64,000 nucleotides of DNA, from the NCBI GenBank assembly GCA_900169235.1, contig FWCC01000392.1, positions 1 through 64,000 of the forward strand, given 5' to 3'. A model generated the notes under the pieces. The model saw nothing but the letters and a program-made list of their open reading frames with translations, was not told the origin of the DNA and ran no database searches. The translations under genes and the position numbers were made by a program. This DNA comes from Zarea fungicola (lineage: Eukaryota > Ascomycota > Sordariomycetes > Hypocreales > Cordycipitaceae). The stretch's first letter is position 1. Each line of letters begins with the position of its first letter. This document shows positions 46,334-57,836 of the stretch, in pieces.

Positions 46334-46532
46334 CATTTTGGGCTTCATGGCACGAACAGCCGCTGACTTTTACCAATTGAGTATGTGTGGCTATTGATGA
46401 AGGGAAAAAATTGAGGGCAAGCACAAGAAAAGGCTCACCTGCTTGCCTTTAAATTTCCCCTTGATCAATAGCCACACCTGTTCAATTGGTAAAAATTAGG
46501 GGTTGTTGTTGGTGGCCATGAGACCCAAAATG
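46334..46532. repeat. Imperfect inverted repeat (foldback), arms of ~90 bp
   Basis: Left arm 46334-46423 and right arm 46440-46532 are reverse complements with mismatches and small indels, separated by only ~16 bases. Well-matched blocks are CATTTTGGG...TCATGGC, TTTTACCAATTGA, GTGTGGCTATTGAT.AAGGG and GGCAAGCA. The RNA would fold into a long hairpin. No target duplication was seen. Confidence 0.75.
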
Positions 46533-48615
46533 CGGTCAGCCAACTTCATTAAAGACTGAGATGTAATGCCTGAGGCAGCCATGGTTAACCAATCCACAGC
46601 ACGCTCGCCGAATCAAGGCTGTTATTACAACTGGAGAGGAACACACGATACTAGGCGGGAAGATGTGACTTTCTTTGAAGCATGTGATTTATTGGATATG
46701 ATGTGTACCATCTACAATTATCCTACTCCATCATACCCTCGTTTCTGCGCTTCCAATTTCAAGGGCCTCTGCTGAAGCTATTTATGGAAAATCATTAGTA
46801 GATCTCAAGTTACATATTGGCCTTGGCCCACCTAAACGCTGATTTCCATCGCAACAAAATTGAATTGCGAGTCGCCGGTCGCCTCAATGGGCTGATGGAC
46901 AAGGAGGAGGTATCATGCCGAAGATTAACACTGAGCAAGGCCGGATCCTAGTAGAATCAAGTGGCTTAACGGTGCCTATGGTCAGATGTTTAAACACTTA
47001 AAATATCCCCAACCATTAGTTGCATGATTTATTAGCCCATAAAGATTCAGTCTTCATTTGTTAGTGTGAGAGCAAAGTTACTCCATACCTCCCGAGTGTG
47101 GCGGAAGCACGGTGGATTACTAGTATTGAAGGGATTATTATTCCAGTGGCAGCACTGAAACCTTCGCACCAATTTCGCGAAACTGGCTATCTGGGCGGCA
47201 TACCTCCCAACGGCAGTTGATGACGCATATTTCCTATCCGGCCCAAAGCCTCGCTCCGCGCACACATTCTCCTCATACGAATCTGCCTACAGAGGATTAT
47301 GAATCTAGGACCCTTCTTCCTCTGGTTGTAAAACTTGGCACTTGACTCACCTTTGCCGGACAGTGGCGGGGCAAAACGTGGTACCGCAATTGCGCAACCG
47401 CCTGAATCGTCGGCCCCCAAATTTCTCCCAACTCGCTGTGCCATCGTCATCACCGACCACTCAATGGCTTACAATAATGCTGAGACATCCCAAAAATTAG
47501 ATAGGAAATCTTTGCGCAGCATCACCATGCACAATACAATACTATTAGGTAACTCGTACAGCCGAGCCACTACTGCACCCTCCCAATACGCCATCATTCT
47601 CCGCCAAGACAGCCTATTCAACACATCCTGGACGCCAAAACTGCAACTTCACATGAGCGCCCTCGCAACATGCGGGAAACTATGCTCCGACAGCCGTCAT
47701 TCCGAGCAAAGACATATTACGGATTCGGAATGACTGCTCTCATCGCAGGCCATGATCCTAGAGCCTCGTCGAGTTGCTTCAGGTCTAACAAGTAGAGTTC
47801 ACATTCGCTGTCATCATGACTGTAGCTACAACCACTGCGTAAATGATGGGGAAGTATACGACTTGACAGAAATATCACTTCGGAATCCGGAGCGATCGTG
47901 CATACTGGGGAAATGGAAACAGCCAACCATTTGTGGCCAGAGCACGCCATTTTTTTTTCTTCGTGGGGCACCAGAACTTGACTAATAACCAGTGGCCACT
48001 TTGCAGTTGTCCGCATTTCTACAGGACCAGCTTCTCATAAAAAAGCCCAGCAAGTCGCTTTGCCAGAATGGCTCGCCCGCTATTACATAGAAGTCAAACT
48101 AACATGAGCACCATCATGTAATCATAGTTGACTCTGCCGTAGGATTACAAGCTGTGCAATCCCGGTTGTCGGCCATCCGAGCACCGCCAAAATGTCAACG
48201 ATGGTGTCATTCCGACCATGAGCACGCCAACGCTCCGCCAAAGCACAACCGCGCCCCGGCTTCCGAAACGCCCTCCCAATTGTGAAACTAAAAAGTACCT
48301 TTGCCATAATACGCTCACGTAAACTATACTTTTTCTATCAAAGAATACTTTGTTAGGATATCTTTGCCGTGGATCCTCCTGGATGACAATCCTGGACGCC
48401 AATGGTCGCAAATCTTCACAGTTGGTCAGCGCAACCCCAGGCGAGTGGACATTCTCTCCATACTGGTATTTGTACTTTCTCCAGCACCGGTTTCCGACGC
48501 CGGGGGCGCAAAGCTTATTCGTAAAACGTAGGAGACTACCTGTGACATACTTGTACTGGTACCAATCTGCGCCATTGGAAGGTGGTGCAGCCGAATCCGA
48601 GCTTATTGTGGCAAA

Positions 48616-48624
48616 GTATATAAG
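48616..48624 (+). promoter_or_regulatory. TATA box of the TauD-like gene
   Basis: GTATATAAG lies ~160 bases before the ATG at 48784. The call rests on consensus and position. Confidence 0.4.
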
Positions 48625-48783
48625 CACCCCAGATCACATCATCCCACCTTTACCTAGAACTGCTCTCTTTCTTAAACATTTTCGTGAAATTCGGAAGGAC
48701 AAAAACGAAGCATACTATTGTCCAACGTAAACATCAAGCATTATCATCTCAACCACAAAGAACCTAGCTTCATACACATAACA

Positions 48784-50213
48784 ATGGCCACCAGGCTCGA
48801 CGTCGCTCCTGGCCTCCGTGGCCTTCCCCAGGGCCTACCGTATCCTTTGCCAATCGACCGCAAGTTCTTCCCAGATGGCCTTCGTACCAGCGGCCAGCAC
48901 CCACCCATTCCAGACCAATTGAGGCCGTTTGAGGCCTTTCCCAAGCACATCACCGGCGCCACAGTCTGGGAGGGCAAGGAAATTGCCACGCGACAGGATG
49001 AGTGGGTGTATCGCTGGACTGAGAGCGACCTCACCGAGCTGCTCCAAGCTGTCGACGCCTTTATCATTTCCGGTATCCCTCTCATAAACATAAACAAGGT
49101 TCGCTACTTCTTATTTTCTCGTGGTCAAAATCACACTAACAAGAAGCCACCTCTAGAACAATTTTTCCATCCCCAACGTCGGCAGACTGCTACAGGCCTC
49201 CCGAAACGAAATCCTCAACGGCCGCGGCTTTGTTCTCTTTCGCGGTCTCCCCGTCGAGCTCTGGGGCCGCCAAAAGGCTGGCATTGCCATGATGGGCATC
49301 TCTGCCCACCTCGGCTACCTCTTGTCCCAGAACAAGCTCGGCCAGCTGCTAGGTCACGTCACCAACCTCGGCGCCGACTATAAGAATAAGCTGGACACGA
49401 TCAAGATTGCCGCCACCAATGCTGCGTAAGCTTCCGTCTTATCCAAGATTTTAGACAAAAAGGCACACTTTAGAACGCAGAATACTAACATGAAATATCA
49501 AGTCAACTCTTCCACACCGACGAAGCAGACATTGTCGGCCTCCTCTTCTGCGCGCCAGGCGAGACGGGCGGCGCATCCGGTTGCGCATCTGCACACACAG
49601 TTTGGAACAGCATCATCAAGGAGCGCCCCGACGTCGCCAAGCTCCTCGCCTCGCCCATCTGGTACTTTGACCGCAAGGGCGAAATCACAGCCGGCCAGGA
49701 GCCCTGGATCAAGGTCCCCGTCTTTTACCTGGAGCCGGGTGGCCAAGAGCGAGTCTATGTCAAGTACGTCATTTCACCCCTTTTTGCCACGAGAGGCCAA
49801 GAAAAAAAGGAAACATCAACTAACTCTCTTTCAGATGGGACCCCTACTTTGTCAAGTCCCTCACCCGCTTCAGCGACAAGGGCCTCATCCCCGCCCTCTC
49901 CCCGGAGCAGCTCGAGGCCATGGCCGTCCTCGAGGACACCTGCAAGGCCCACGGCTTCGAGTACGAGTGCGAAATCGGCGACATGCAGTTCGTCTCGTGT
50001 TGCCAGACCTTCCACGCCCGCACCGCCTTTGTCGACGCCCTCCCGCCCAAGGCCCCGCGGCACCTCTTCCGCACCTGGGTCGGCACGCCCGAGCACGAGG
50101 GCGGCTGGTGCCTGCCCTTTCACGACAGCTTCCATCCCAAGCGCGGCGGCATCCAGGTCGAAAGCACGCCACCGACGGCGAATCCGTTGGTCGCCTCGGG
50201 CGGCACTGACTAA
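48784..50213 (+). CDS. TauD/TfdA-family Fe(II)/2-oxoglutarate dioxygenase
   Basis: Four exons: 48784-49098, 49157-49425, 49503-49763 and 49835-50213. Introns are 58, 77 and 71 bp with perfect CTAAC branches; the first donor is the unusual GTTCGC. The product is 407 residues. Key motifs: NGRGFVLFRGLP, GHVTNLG, the iron ligands His199 and Asp201 in LFHTDEADIVGLL, and His342 in CQTFHARTAF followed by Arg344. The latter places the second metal histidine. FRTWVGTPE supplies a likely 2-oxoglutarate arginine. Such clavaminate-synthase-like fungal enzymes are related to taurine and alkyl-sulfate dioxygenases. The substrate is unknown, and the protein is cytosolic (no signal peptide). All splice junctions keep the frame. 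Confidence 0.9.
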
Positions 50214-50770
50214 AGGAAGCAAGAATAAAGATATTCTTTTTTTCTGCTCATGATTTGACGAAGCAAACAACTATACCTGGACATTTGCATTTAGCCGGGT
50301 CATTGGCCTACTTTTCTTTCTTATTTTACATTCATGTACTCCAACATTACCATACATTTACAGCGTTTTTTGTTTATCAGATTATTAGCGCCGTTGGGTA
50401 GATTGAATCAGCTATATGGCCTAATACAACGAAATCTTCATCGTCCCTCCATTGACCGTGCGCCAAGTGAGTTAGAATGTTATGATTTGACCGAGTACTA
50501 GTCAGAGTTAAGCGGTAGCTACCACAATTCAGTCAAAGATACGCCACAACAACCCAGGTTCTTTAAGGACCTGACCGCCAATAGGTGGACACCCAGATGG
50601 TCGCGCCAGGTTCACCGATCTCCTAACAGCGGTGTGACTTTCAATGGATAATTTCACAACGCCATCAGGCATGTTGATATATGAGTTGCCTTGTTCAATA
50701 TACCAACTGACTTGCTCATAAAAACTTTGGAAGAGTAGAGTCACATAGATATATCTGAAGAGCGGCTCCT
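50214..50770. other. Intergenic spacer between convergent genes
   Basis: Separates the dioxygenase from the end of the second NLR. No gene is seen. Confidence 0.4.
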
Positions 50771-50774
50771 TTAG

Positions 50775-52272
50775 GGGACGTGAGAGAGAGTTTCGTGCCT
50801 AGACAGCAAGATATGAACAGCGTCACTTCGCAGCCACAGGTCCTTTTCGAGCCGGGCCACCACCACCGTCAGTAGCCGCTCTGGAAGCGCCCGCTGCCTG
50901 CAGAGGGCCTTGACGGCGGTTTTTCGCACCTGTTCCTCTTGGTCGTAAAGCCGCATCACCACTGCCCACATCACCTTGTCTGGCAGCATTGCATGCTCGC
51001 CTAGGATCTCAATAGCGTTGCCTCGCACCTGTTTATCTTGATCGGTAGCCACACTGCTATTGCCCTTATTACCTTTTCTGGTAACACTGCCTGTGTAGGT
51101 AGGGCTCTAATGGACATATCTTTTACCGATGTATCTTCGTCATTGAGCGATGTTGCCATTGCTAGTAGCACCTCCTCTGGCAGCGCTGCCTGGCTGTCTA
51201 TGGCCTTAATAACAGCCCTTTGTAGTAACCTGTCCTGGGCAAACCGCCTTACCACCACCCTTAGCACCTCCTCTGGTAGCGCTGCCCGCCCATATAGGGC
51301 GACAATGGCGGCTATTTGTACTGACTGGTTCTCATCGTTGAGCTGTACCGCTATGGCCCGTAGTAGTTCCTCTGGCAGCGCTGCCTGCCCGCCTAGGGCC
51401 TTGATAGCAGCCTCTCGTACGGACGAGTTCTGGTTGTTAAGCTGTGCTGCCACCGCCTTAAGTATCTCGTCTGGCAGCGCCGGCCGCCCGCCTAGGGCCT
51501 CAATAGCAGCGCTTTGTACCTGTTGATCTTGGTCGTTCAGTCGTTCTACTATTGCTAGTAGTACCTCCTCTGGCAGCTCTGCCCCCCTATCTAGGGCATT
51601 GATTGCGGCCGACTGCACCCACTTACTTTGGTGGTCAAACTGTGAAACCACTTCTGTTAACACCTTCTCTGGCAGCGGTGCCCACCCACGAAGGGCTTCA
51701 ATGGCAGCCTGTCGCACCCACTTATCTTGGTCGTTGAGGTGTGCTACCACCGCTATCAGTACCTCCTCTGGGAGCCCTACCTGCCTGGCTAGGGTATTAA
51801 TGGCTGCCCTTCGCACCTCCTTATCCTGGTCGTCGAGCCGTGCCACTACCGCCTTTCGCACCCCGTCTAGCAGCAGCACCTGCCCACCCAGGGCTGTGAA
51901 GGCCGCTGCTCGCACCCCAGCATCCTGGTCGTTGAGCCGCGCCACCACCGCCATTAACACCTCCTCTGGCAGCACTGCCCGCCCACATAGGGCCTCAGCA
52001 GCAGCCTGTCGCACCCTCTCATCTTGGTCGCTGAGCCGTCCTACCACTGCTATTAGTACCTCCTCTGGCAGCACTACCTGCCTAGCTAGGGTATAAATGG
52101 CGGCAGATCGCACATACTTGTCCTCGTCGTTGAGCCGCGCCGCTACCGCCTTTCGCACTTCGTCTAGCAGCACCACCTGCCCACGCAGGGCTGTGACGGC
52201 CGACCCTCGCACCACATCATGTCGGTCGTTGAGCCGCGCCACCACTGCGTCCATAATAACTCGCGGAAATGA
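50775..52272 (-). repeat. Tandem array of ~15 HEAT-like repeats, 99-bp period
   Basis: The C-terminal sensor of the NLR is built of 33-residue units of the form LPEEVLxAVVARLNDQDxxVRxAAIxALGGQA. Units 2-4 and 5-6 share a higher-order pattern (LLDxVRKAV unit, then LPEEVLIAVV unit), which suggests duplication of blocks. Nucleotide similarity among units is high. One unit has 32 residues. A -1 shift lies in unit 13. Confidence 0.85.
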
Positions 52273-54647
52273 GGTTCGAGAAGCTAAATCCCATAGTATT
52301 GTAGTCTGAATACCACTACTCTCATTGTGTAAGGCGATTTTAAGGGCCGCCTCAGGAAACTCGGCTTCACTTGCTAGCCTTGCATTGGAATTGAATGTGG
52401 CTTCAAACACGAGCCAATCGACCAGCCGTTGTTGTAGGCCCTTCCGCATTGGTAGATTGCTTGTTATTTCGCTTAAGCAATGCATAATTAGGCGTTGATG
52501 CGTAGTACCTAAGAGGTCAAGCGGTTCCTCCTCAATTAGATTAATGAAATCTGGGCCTTGGCCATCTCTATCAAGTAAGCTGGCAACAAAGCGCCAGAAA
52601 ATATCGTAGCGAGCTGTGTATTTGTGTTGTCGAAGAAAGTTGATAGGGGAGCTTGCAGTCATCTCCGTGCCTTTGCTGTTGAATGATAGTAACTGAAATT
52701 GCTGTGCCTTTGGATCCTTCCACTGTCGCACAAAATACCGCGCCGCAAAGTACTCCTGAAATGTCAGATGTATAAAGTGGTAGATTCGGTCCTTGCTGCT
52801 TGCTGCTCTGTCTGAAGTTCGCAAGAAGGAAAGCCGCGCAAGTGTCTCGTCCAATAACAAGTCTTTCTCTAGGCACAACTTGGCCACGCCATCTCGATGT
52901 ACGCGTGTGAAGTCTATTACATCATTGTATAAGCCATTGAAGGCAAGACATTCAACCAACGCAATCTCAGGTGCGGCTTTTCGCTCTATCTCAACAGCAT
53001 GAGCGTTAGCATATCGCTGGCTGTCATTATTCAACCGTACGATATCCTTCGTCCATAAATTTTGCACGATCGCGTGATACATGTCAGTCATGGTGCTCGG
53101 CTCAGTTTCCGGATCGAACGATTCCCAAATATAACAAAGCGCATCTAATTGGATTGGGATGCGCACAAGACCTTGGATGAGCCACCGCTCTTGAAGAAAC
53201 TTCTGGACCTGATCGACTTTGACCTGGTCAGTCTCGCCCGTTGCAAGGTTAATAAAAGACTTTTTAATATACTCGTCCACCTGATCGGCGCCAAATCCTA
53301 TTGTTTCTAAATCGAGGTCCATTCCCGGCGGAGATTTGGCGGAAGGCCGAGACGTCACGATAATATTGGGCTGCTTTAAAAGCTGCTCGTGCAGGAAGCG
53401 GGCCATACTCCCATTGCCCACCAGTTCCTGAGATACTTCGTCAAGGCCGTCGAGGATAAACAAGGTCCTGCTGCTCTCAGTCGCCAATGCTCCGGCAAGG
53501 TTCTGTCTATTCGCTGGCAGCAAATATTCATGATTGAAGAGATCTTCAAAGCTATATGTGGGCATGTTGCATCTTGCTTCCAGCTTTAGATTTCGCAAAG
53601 GCACCCAAAGCACACGGTCAAACAACTCGTTCCACTTGCCCCGCGTGCCTCGGGTAAATTCATAAACAATCTTTTTACACAGGGTGGTTTTGCCAACTCC
53701 CGCACGCCCTCGAATCAATATTCTTCGTGGGTGCTTTTCCTGGCGTTTGTTGAACATTGTCGCCAGCTCCACCTGCATAGTCTTGTCGGGCACCTCAACT
53801 TTCTGTCGAGCGAGGATAGAAAACGGGGACGCCGCTGTGTTCCCCCATTTTTTTTTGGAGGGCCTGCGTTTTGGTCACCCTGTTCCACGATGGCGAGGTT
53901 GATATAGCACTGGTTCATTGGCAGAGTCTCGCCCGAGAGTCGTTCAATCTTGAGCCTGTCCGCCGTATAGTGTTTCTCGCGTATCCATTTGTCGGCTTGC
54001 TCGAGTGGAGTTCCTGCGCAAATCTTCTCGACCATTGCCTGTATTTTATGAGCGACTTTCTTGTAATCTGGGCATTGATTGCCTTGGAACTTGTTCATAA
54101 GAAGATGCGGTCGATCGAGGGGTAATGGGTCAGAGTCGATATCCAGCGTCGCGGAGTACCTCTCGACCAGCTGAGAGCGTCAGTCATATGGAAAAGATTG
54201 CGATGTTGAGTTCTACAATACTTACTGCTTTTTGTTCGTAGTAAGGGACATTTAGAGGACCCAACCATTTACGTAACAGGTTTGTCTTTCCGGTTTCATA
54301 GAAACAGAATACGTTGCAGGGCTTATCTTTGTCGTTACAGAGCCTAGTGAAACCTCGAACGATATCCTCTAGGTCAGAGGTTGATCCCTTTACACTACCA
54401 AGCAGCGTGGATACTTCTTGGCTGTGGACGAAAGCCTTGGCCTTGAGGGCTGTTTCTGCTCATGCGGCGACGTCGTTAAATGAGGATCCTCGAAATGGTG
54501 TGGCGAGAAAGATAACGCCACGCGTGGCCTGTCGAATATCATGATAAGAATTCCCTTCGCGATCTGCGAGCACGAGAGCGTGCATCAAGATGATGCCGCC
54601 GAGACAAGAAGCAATAAATATCAGAGGTCGATCTCGTCGTCTCGCTC

Positions 54648-56476
54648 TAACGTCAAACACCCCCTACCCGGCCATACCCCCTACCTGGTCAGGTAATTTT
54701 CGCCACTTCTGCACCCCAACCACCTCACTGCAACCGCGTTTTCTCACGCCAGAATAATTATTTTGCATCAAATTTTTTATCTACGTGTTTATTATGGCTG
54801 ACGCTATCCCCAAACTCTTTCAAAAGGCGATTCAAGATGTTTTAGGTGGCATAAGCTGCCAGAAGGCAGCGGAGCGCTAGGGAGTTCCTCAGTCAACCCT
54901 ACAGGCTCAAATAAACGGCATACCATCACGAAAAGAGGCCAAAGAGCCTTCTCAACGCCTATCAAGGGCACAAAAAGAGCGACTTTATTACTAGATCCTC
55001 ACCTAAGATGCCGCTAGCAACCCTCCATCACATGCTCAAGTCAGAAAGCTAGCTGCTAAGATCCTCAAGGAAGGGGGTGACTAGGAACCCGTCGGAAAGA
55101 ACTAAATACAGGGTTTTCTAAAGCATAATCTAGAAGTGAAGACATTAAGAGGTAAGAGACTTGATTTTCAACGGGCAAATAGCGCTTCAACTAACGCTAT
55201 TCAGAAATTCTTCAATATTCTTACAATTCTAGCTATTAAAGACATCCTACCTTCCAACCAATACAATATAGACAAAACCAGGCTTACAATAGGGATTAAA
55301 GACAACGGTCTAGTACTTAGGTTATCTACAAAGAAATTCACACTAAAGAGGCAGTCTAAAAAACGCTCTTAGACCACAATTATCAAGTATATCTTAGCAA
55401 TAGGCTCAAAGCTTAGGCCTCTAGTCATTTTTAGGGGAAATTCTATATAAGAATAGTATTTTTTAAAGGAATTAGACCTAATTGACGGCTAGAAGTTTAT
55501 AGCAACAAATTAAGGCTAGACAAACGACGAAATCGCTATTAAGTGGCTTAAGATGGTCTTTATCCCTAATACTGACCTAGGGCCTGGCCAGCGCCGTCTC
55601 CTACTTGTTGATGGCCACGGAAGTCATTATACAGACAAATTCCTTATTAACTACTACCTATACAATATTTTTATCGTTTTTTTACCTTCCCACAGCTCCC
55701 ACGTCCTCCAGCCTCTTAACGTGGCTGTTTTTAGCCCTGTCAAGCGCGCCTACACCAAGGAACTCGGTAACCAACCTACCAACCTCAATTCTACACCTAT
55801 TACTACACAAATTTTTCTCAATTATTATACTATTACTAGAGAAGCTAGAATGTCATCAACAAATATTCAGGCTAGCTAGACTGCTTCAGGAATGTGGCCT
55901 ATCTACAGAGGGAAGCCCTTAATAAGCCAATTGCTTATTATTACACCAAAAACAGCAGTCACACCGCCCAAAAGCACACAAAAGCAGCCAAATCTCAAGG
56001 TTAATACACCTTCTAATAGAGGCGAATTAAAACGGCTTTTTCAGGACTATTATACACCAGAAGATAACGTCCAAATAAGCCAAAAGGCACAGCGAAAGAT
56101 AATTAAGCGATTTAAACAACAAGCCGTCGCTTTATCTATTTTACAGGCTTAAAATCAGCTTTTTAAAGCTCAAATTAGGCTATTAGAGCCTAGAAGACGC
56201 AAAAAAGTTCAACCTAACCCTAATTCAAGGTTTATTAAAGTTATAGACATTTAAAACACTCATCGGCAGCTTAAGGAGCAATTACTAGGCACTACACAGA
56301 GTATAATAATTAATATTAAAGAAACTAAAATAATTAAAGATAAGGCTATATAAAGATATTGGTTTTATAATTTTATAATTTATTTTGAATTAGTTATGTG
56401 GTTTTCTGCCTTAATGTTGAGATTCGTGGAGCTGACCAGGTAGGGGGTATGGCCGGGTAGGGGGTGTTTGACGTTA
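54648..56476 (+). mobile_element. Fot1/pogo-type (Tc1-mariner) DNA transposon, 1825 bp, with TA target duplication
   Basis: Perfect 43-bp terminal inverted repeats (54650-54692 and 56432-56474), starting ACGTCAAACACCCCC, are flanked by TA on both sides (54648-54649, 56475-56476). Joining the flanks at one TA restores a continuous reading frame of the NLR, which proves the insertion site. The interior encodes a degenerate DDE transposase on the plus strand. TIR length, the TA duplication and the transposase type assign it to the fungal Fot1/Tigger-pogo group. TIRs are undamaged while the coding part is full of stops. Confidence 0.95.
54794..56254 (+). pseudogene. RIP-degraded Fot1/pogo DDE transposase
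   Basis: A single long frame starts at ATG 54794 and keeps the family order: an N-terminal helix-turn-helix (psq-like) segment near GGISCQKAAER, a CENP-B-type second DNA-binding part, YNIDKTRLTIG (YNIDETG expected), LLLVDGHGSHYT, VLQPLNVAVFSPVKRAY (LQPLD expected) and a lysine-rich C-terminus. At least six stops occur in frame, mostly TAG where Trp (TGG) is expected. Two of the three catalytic acidic positions are altered nearby (E to K after the first Asp, and the third Asp to Asn). The protein cannot function. Confidence 0.85.
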
Positions 56477-56886
56477 CCCAAAAAGAGCTCGCTGTGGATG
56501 CACTCAAGCAGAAGCAGAGCATACACAGGAACAGACTTTTGAACAAAGTCTGACGGTACAAACAAACTGGCTGGCCAGTTGTAATTAAAAATCTTGGCGC
56601 TACCTACGTCATGTGGAAGCATATCCGGGTGCTGCAGCCAGTTGACCCAGTTCTTTTCGTTGTCACGGTCGTTGGGGTCTTTCCATGTCCACGTCTCTGG
56701 CGACGTCGTATCGAATCCATGGATCGCGATGATGTCGATATCCGTGTCTGCTTCACTCCGCCCGAGTTTGATTTCTACAAGATGATTTCCCCTTTGAGCC
56801 GACGACGATACATCTAGTACATTGTCCTCCAAAGTCTGCTGGCTGGGTTCACCAGATCGAGACGCTCGTTGAGAGTTGGTGGCCAT

Positions 56887-57836
56887 GATGGGCGTGATGG
56901 CCTAGCGCTTTTAGGTCGACCGCGAAAGCGCGTGTTTGTGTTTAGCGTGAAATACGTTGGAAGTCAGGCACTGAGAAATATGATGAAAAATATACGCAAT
57001 AAGATAAAATAGAAAAAGAAGCAGTTGACAAACAGCTGGCAGTGCTGGAGAGTTGGGCAGCGTGTGTAAAATATGGTGAAAGCTGGTCGTGCGAAAGCAA
57101 CTAATCCAGCCGTCGCAAACCCGGGCCTAATAGTTACCAGTTGCGACGTCGTTTTGATGCGCCACGGCGGCTCGCCAAACGTGACTCTGCAGAAGCACAG
57201 CACAGGGGTGAGCTGAATCGGCTGCAGCGCTCTGCATTCGCCATTGGAAACACAAAGGTTGGGCTCTGTTTGAACATCTCCGCACCATGCATTTCAGCTC
57301 ATCTGCTGCCCAATAAAACCCCGCCACGATGAATGGTCCATGAGCGTTATTACCTGCTGGTCCCTGTGCCAGGCCAAGACCACAGCGCTTCAGCTGGATG
57401 ACTGCATGCATGATTCAGCGCCACAGTTTCGTGGAAGTCCTTGTCGGAGAATCGCTGCGCTGTTTGGCAGGCGAAGCCTCTTATGGAGGTGAGAGAGAGC
57501 ACAGAGGTTGGTCGATGTTCCTCGATTTTTACCCGCAGTCTAGTGTACCAATCAGTCAACCACCGTTTCGCGACCGTGTCAAAACTAGCGCGCATCATTT
57601 TAACGGAGAGCTTAGATTAGCTTTGAAGTTGTTCTTCTACTCCTATCTATGGCGCAGTCTATCTATTTATGGCCTTGCAGCCATCAAAATTGGCAGCCAC
57701 ATGTGACGACCAGACATTACATTAATTGTTTTCGCAGGACACCCTTGATAGAACCTAAGTCTTCGGCTCTCCAAGCTCCGCTCTCTTTGCTTCTGGAAGA
57801 ATTTTATTTTTTGCGCCTAGGCTATTGATCTCTTCT
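56887..57836. other. Intergenic region
   Basis: About 0.95 kb with the promoter of the broken NLR. No gene is supported. Confidence 0.45.

Larger units (their letters stand above)
44488..48783. other. Large intergenic region (4.3 kb)
   Basis: No gene is supported. Many open frames of 60-160 codons exist on both strands without family features. 45960-46030 is AT-rich. A ~200-bp foldback structure lies at 46334-46532. A TATA box for the dioxygenase is at 48616-48624. The region behaves like old repeat-derived DNA. Confidence 0.45.
50771..56886 (-). pseudogene. Disrupted NLR: alpha/beta hydrolase-NACHT-HEAT, interrupted by a Fot1-like transposon
   Basis: Reading on the minus strand from ATG 56886: the hydrolase half (DIDIIAIHGFDTTSPETW) runs to 56477. 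A transposon (54650-56474) follows. The same domain resumes at 54647 (RDRPLIFIASCLGGIIL, VIFLATPFRGSS). Here Cys takes the nucleophile place of Ser. After an in-frame TGA at 54460-54462 (expected Trp), the frame goes on to 54226, crosses a 55-bp intron (54225-54171) and reaches a 9-base A-run near 53850, where it shifts. From ~53800 the NACHT is open: P-loop GRAGVGKTT, intact Walker B LFILDGLDEV. About 15 HEAT-like repeats follow to 50771, with one more shift near 51045. Thus at least four lesions. The 930-residue NACHT-HEAT part (53793-51001) could still be made from an internal start. Confidence 0.85.

Noticed and set aside
48145..48627. 160-codon minus-strand frame upstream of the TauD-like gene
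   Set aside because: No family features and overlaps a plus-strand frame and the likely promoter; judged chance.
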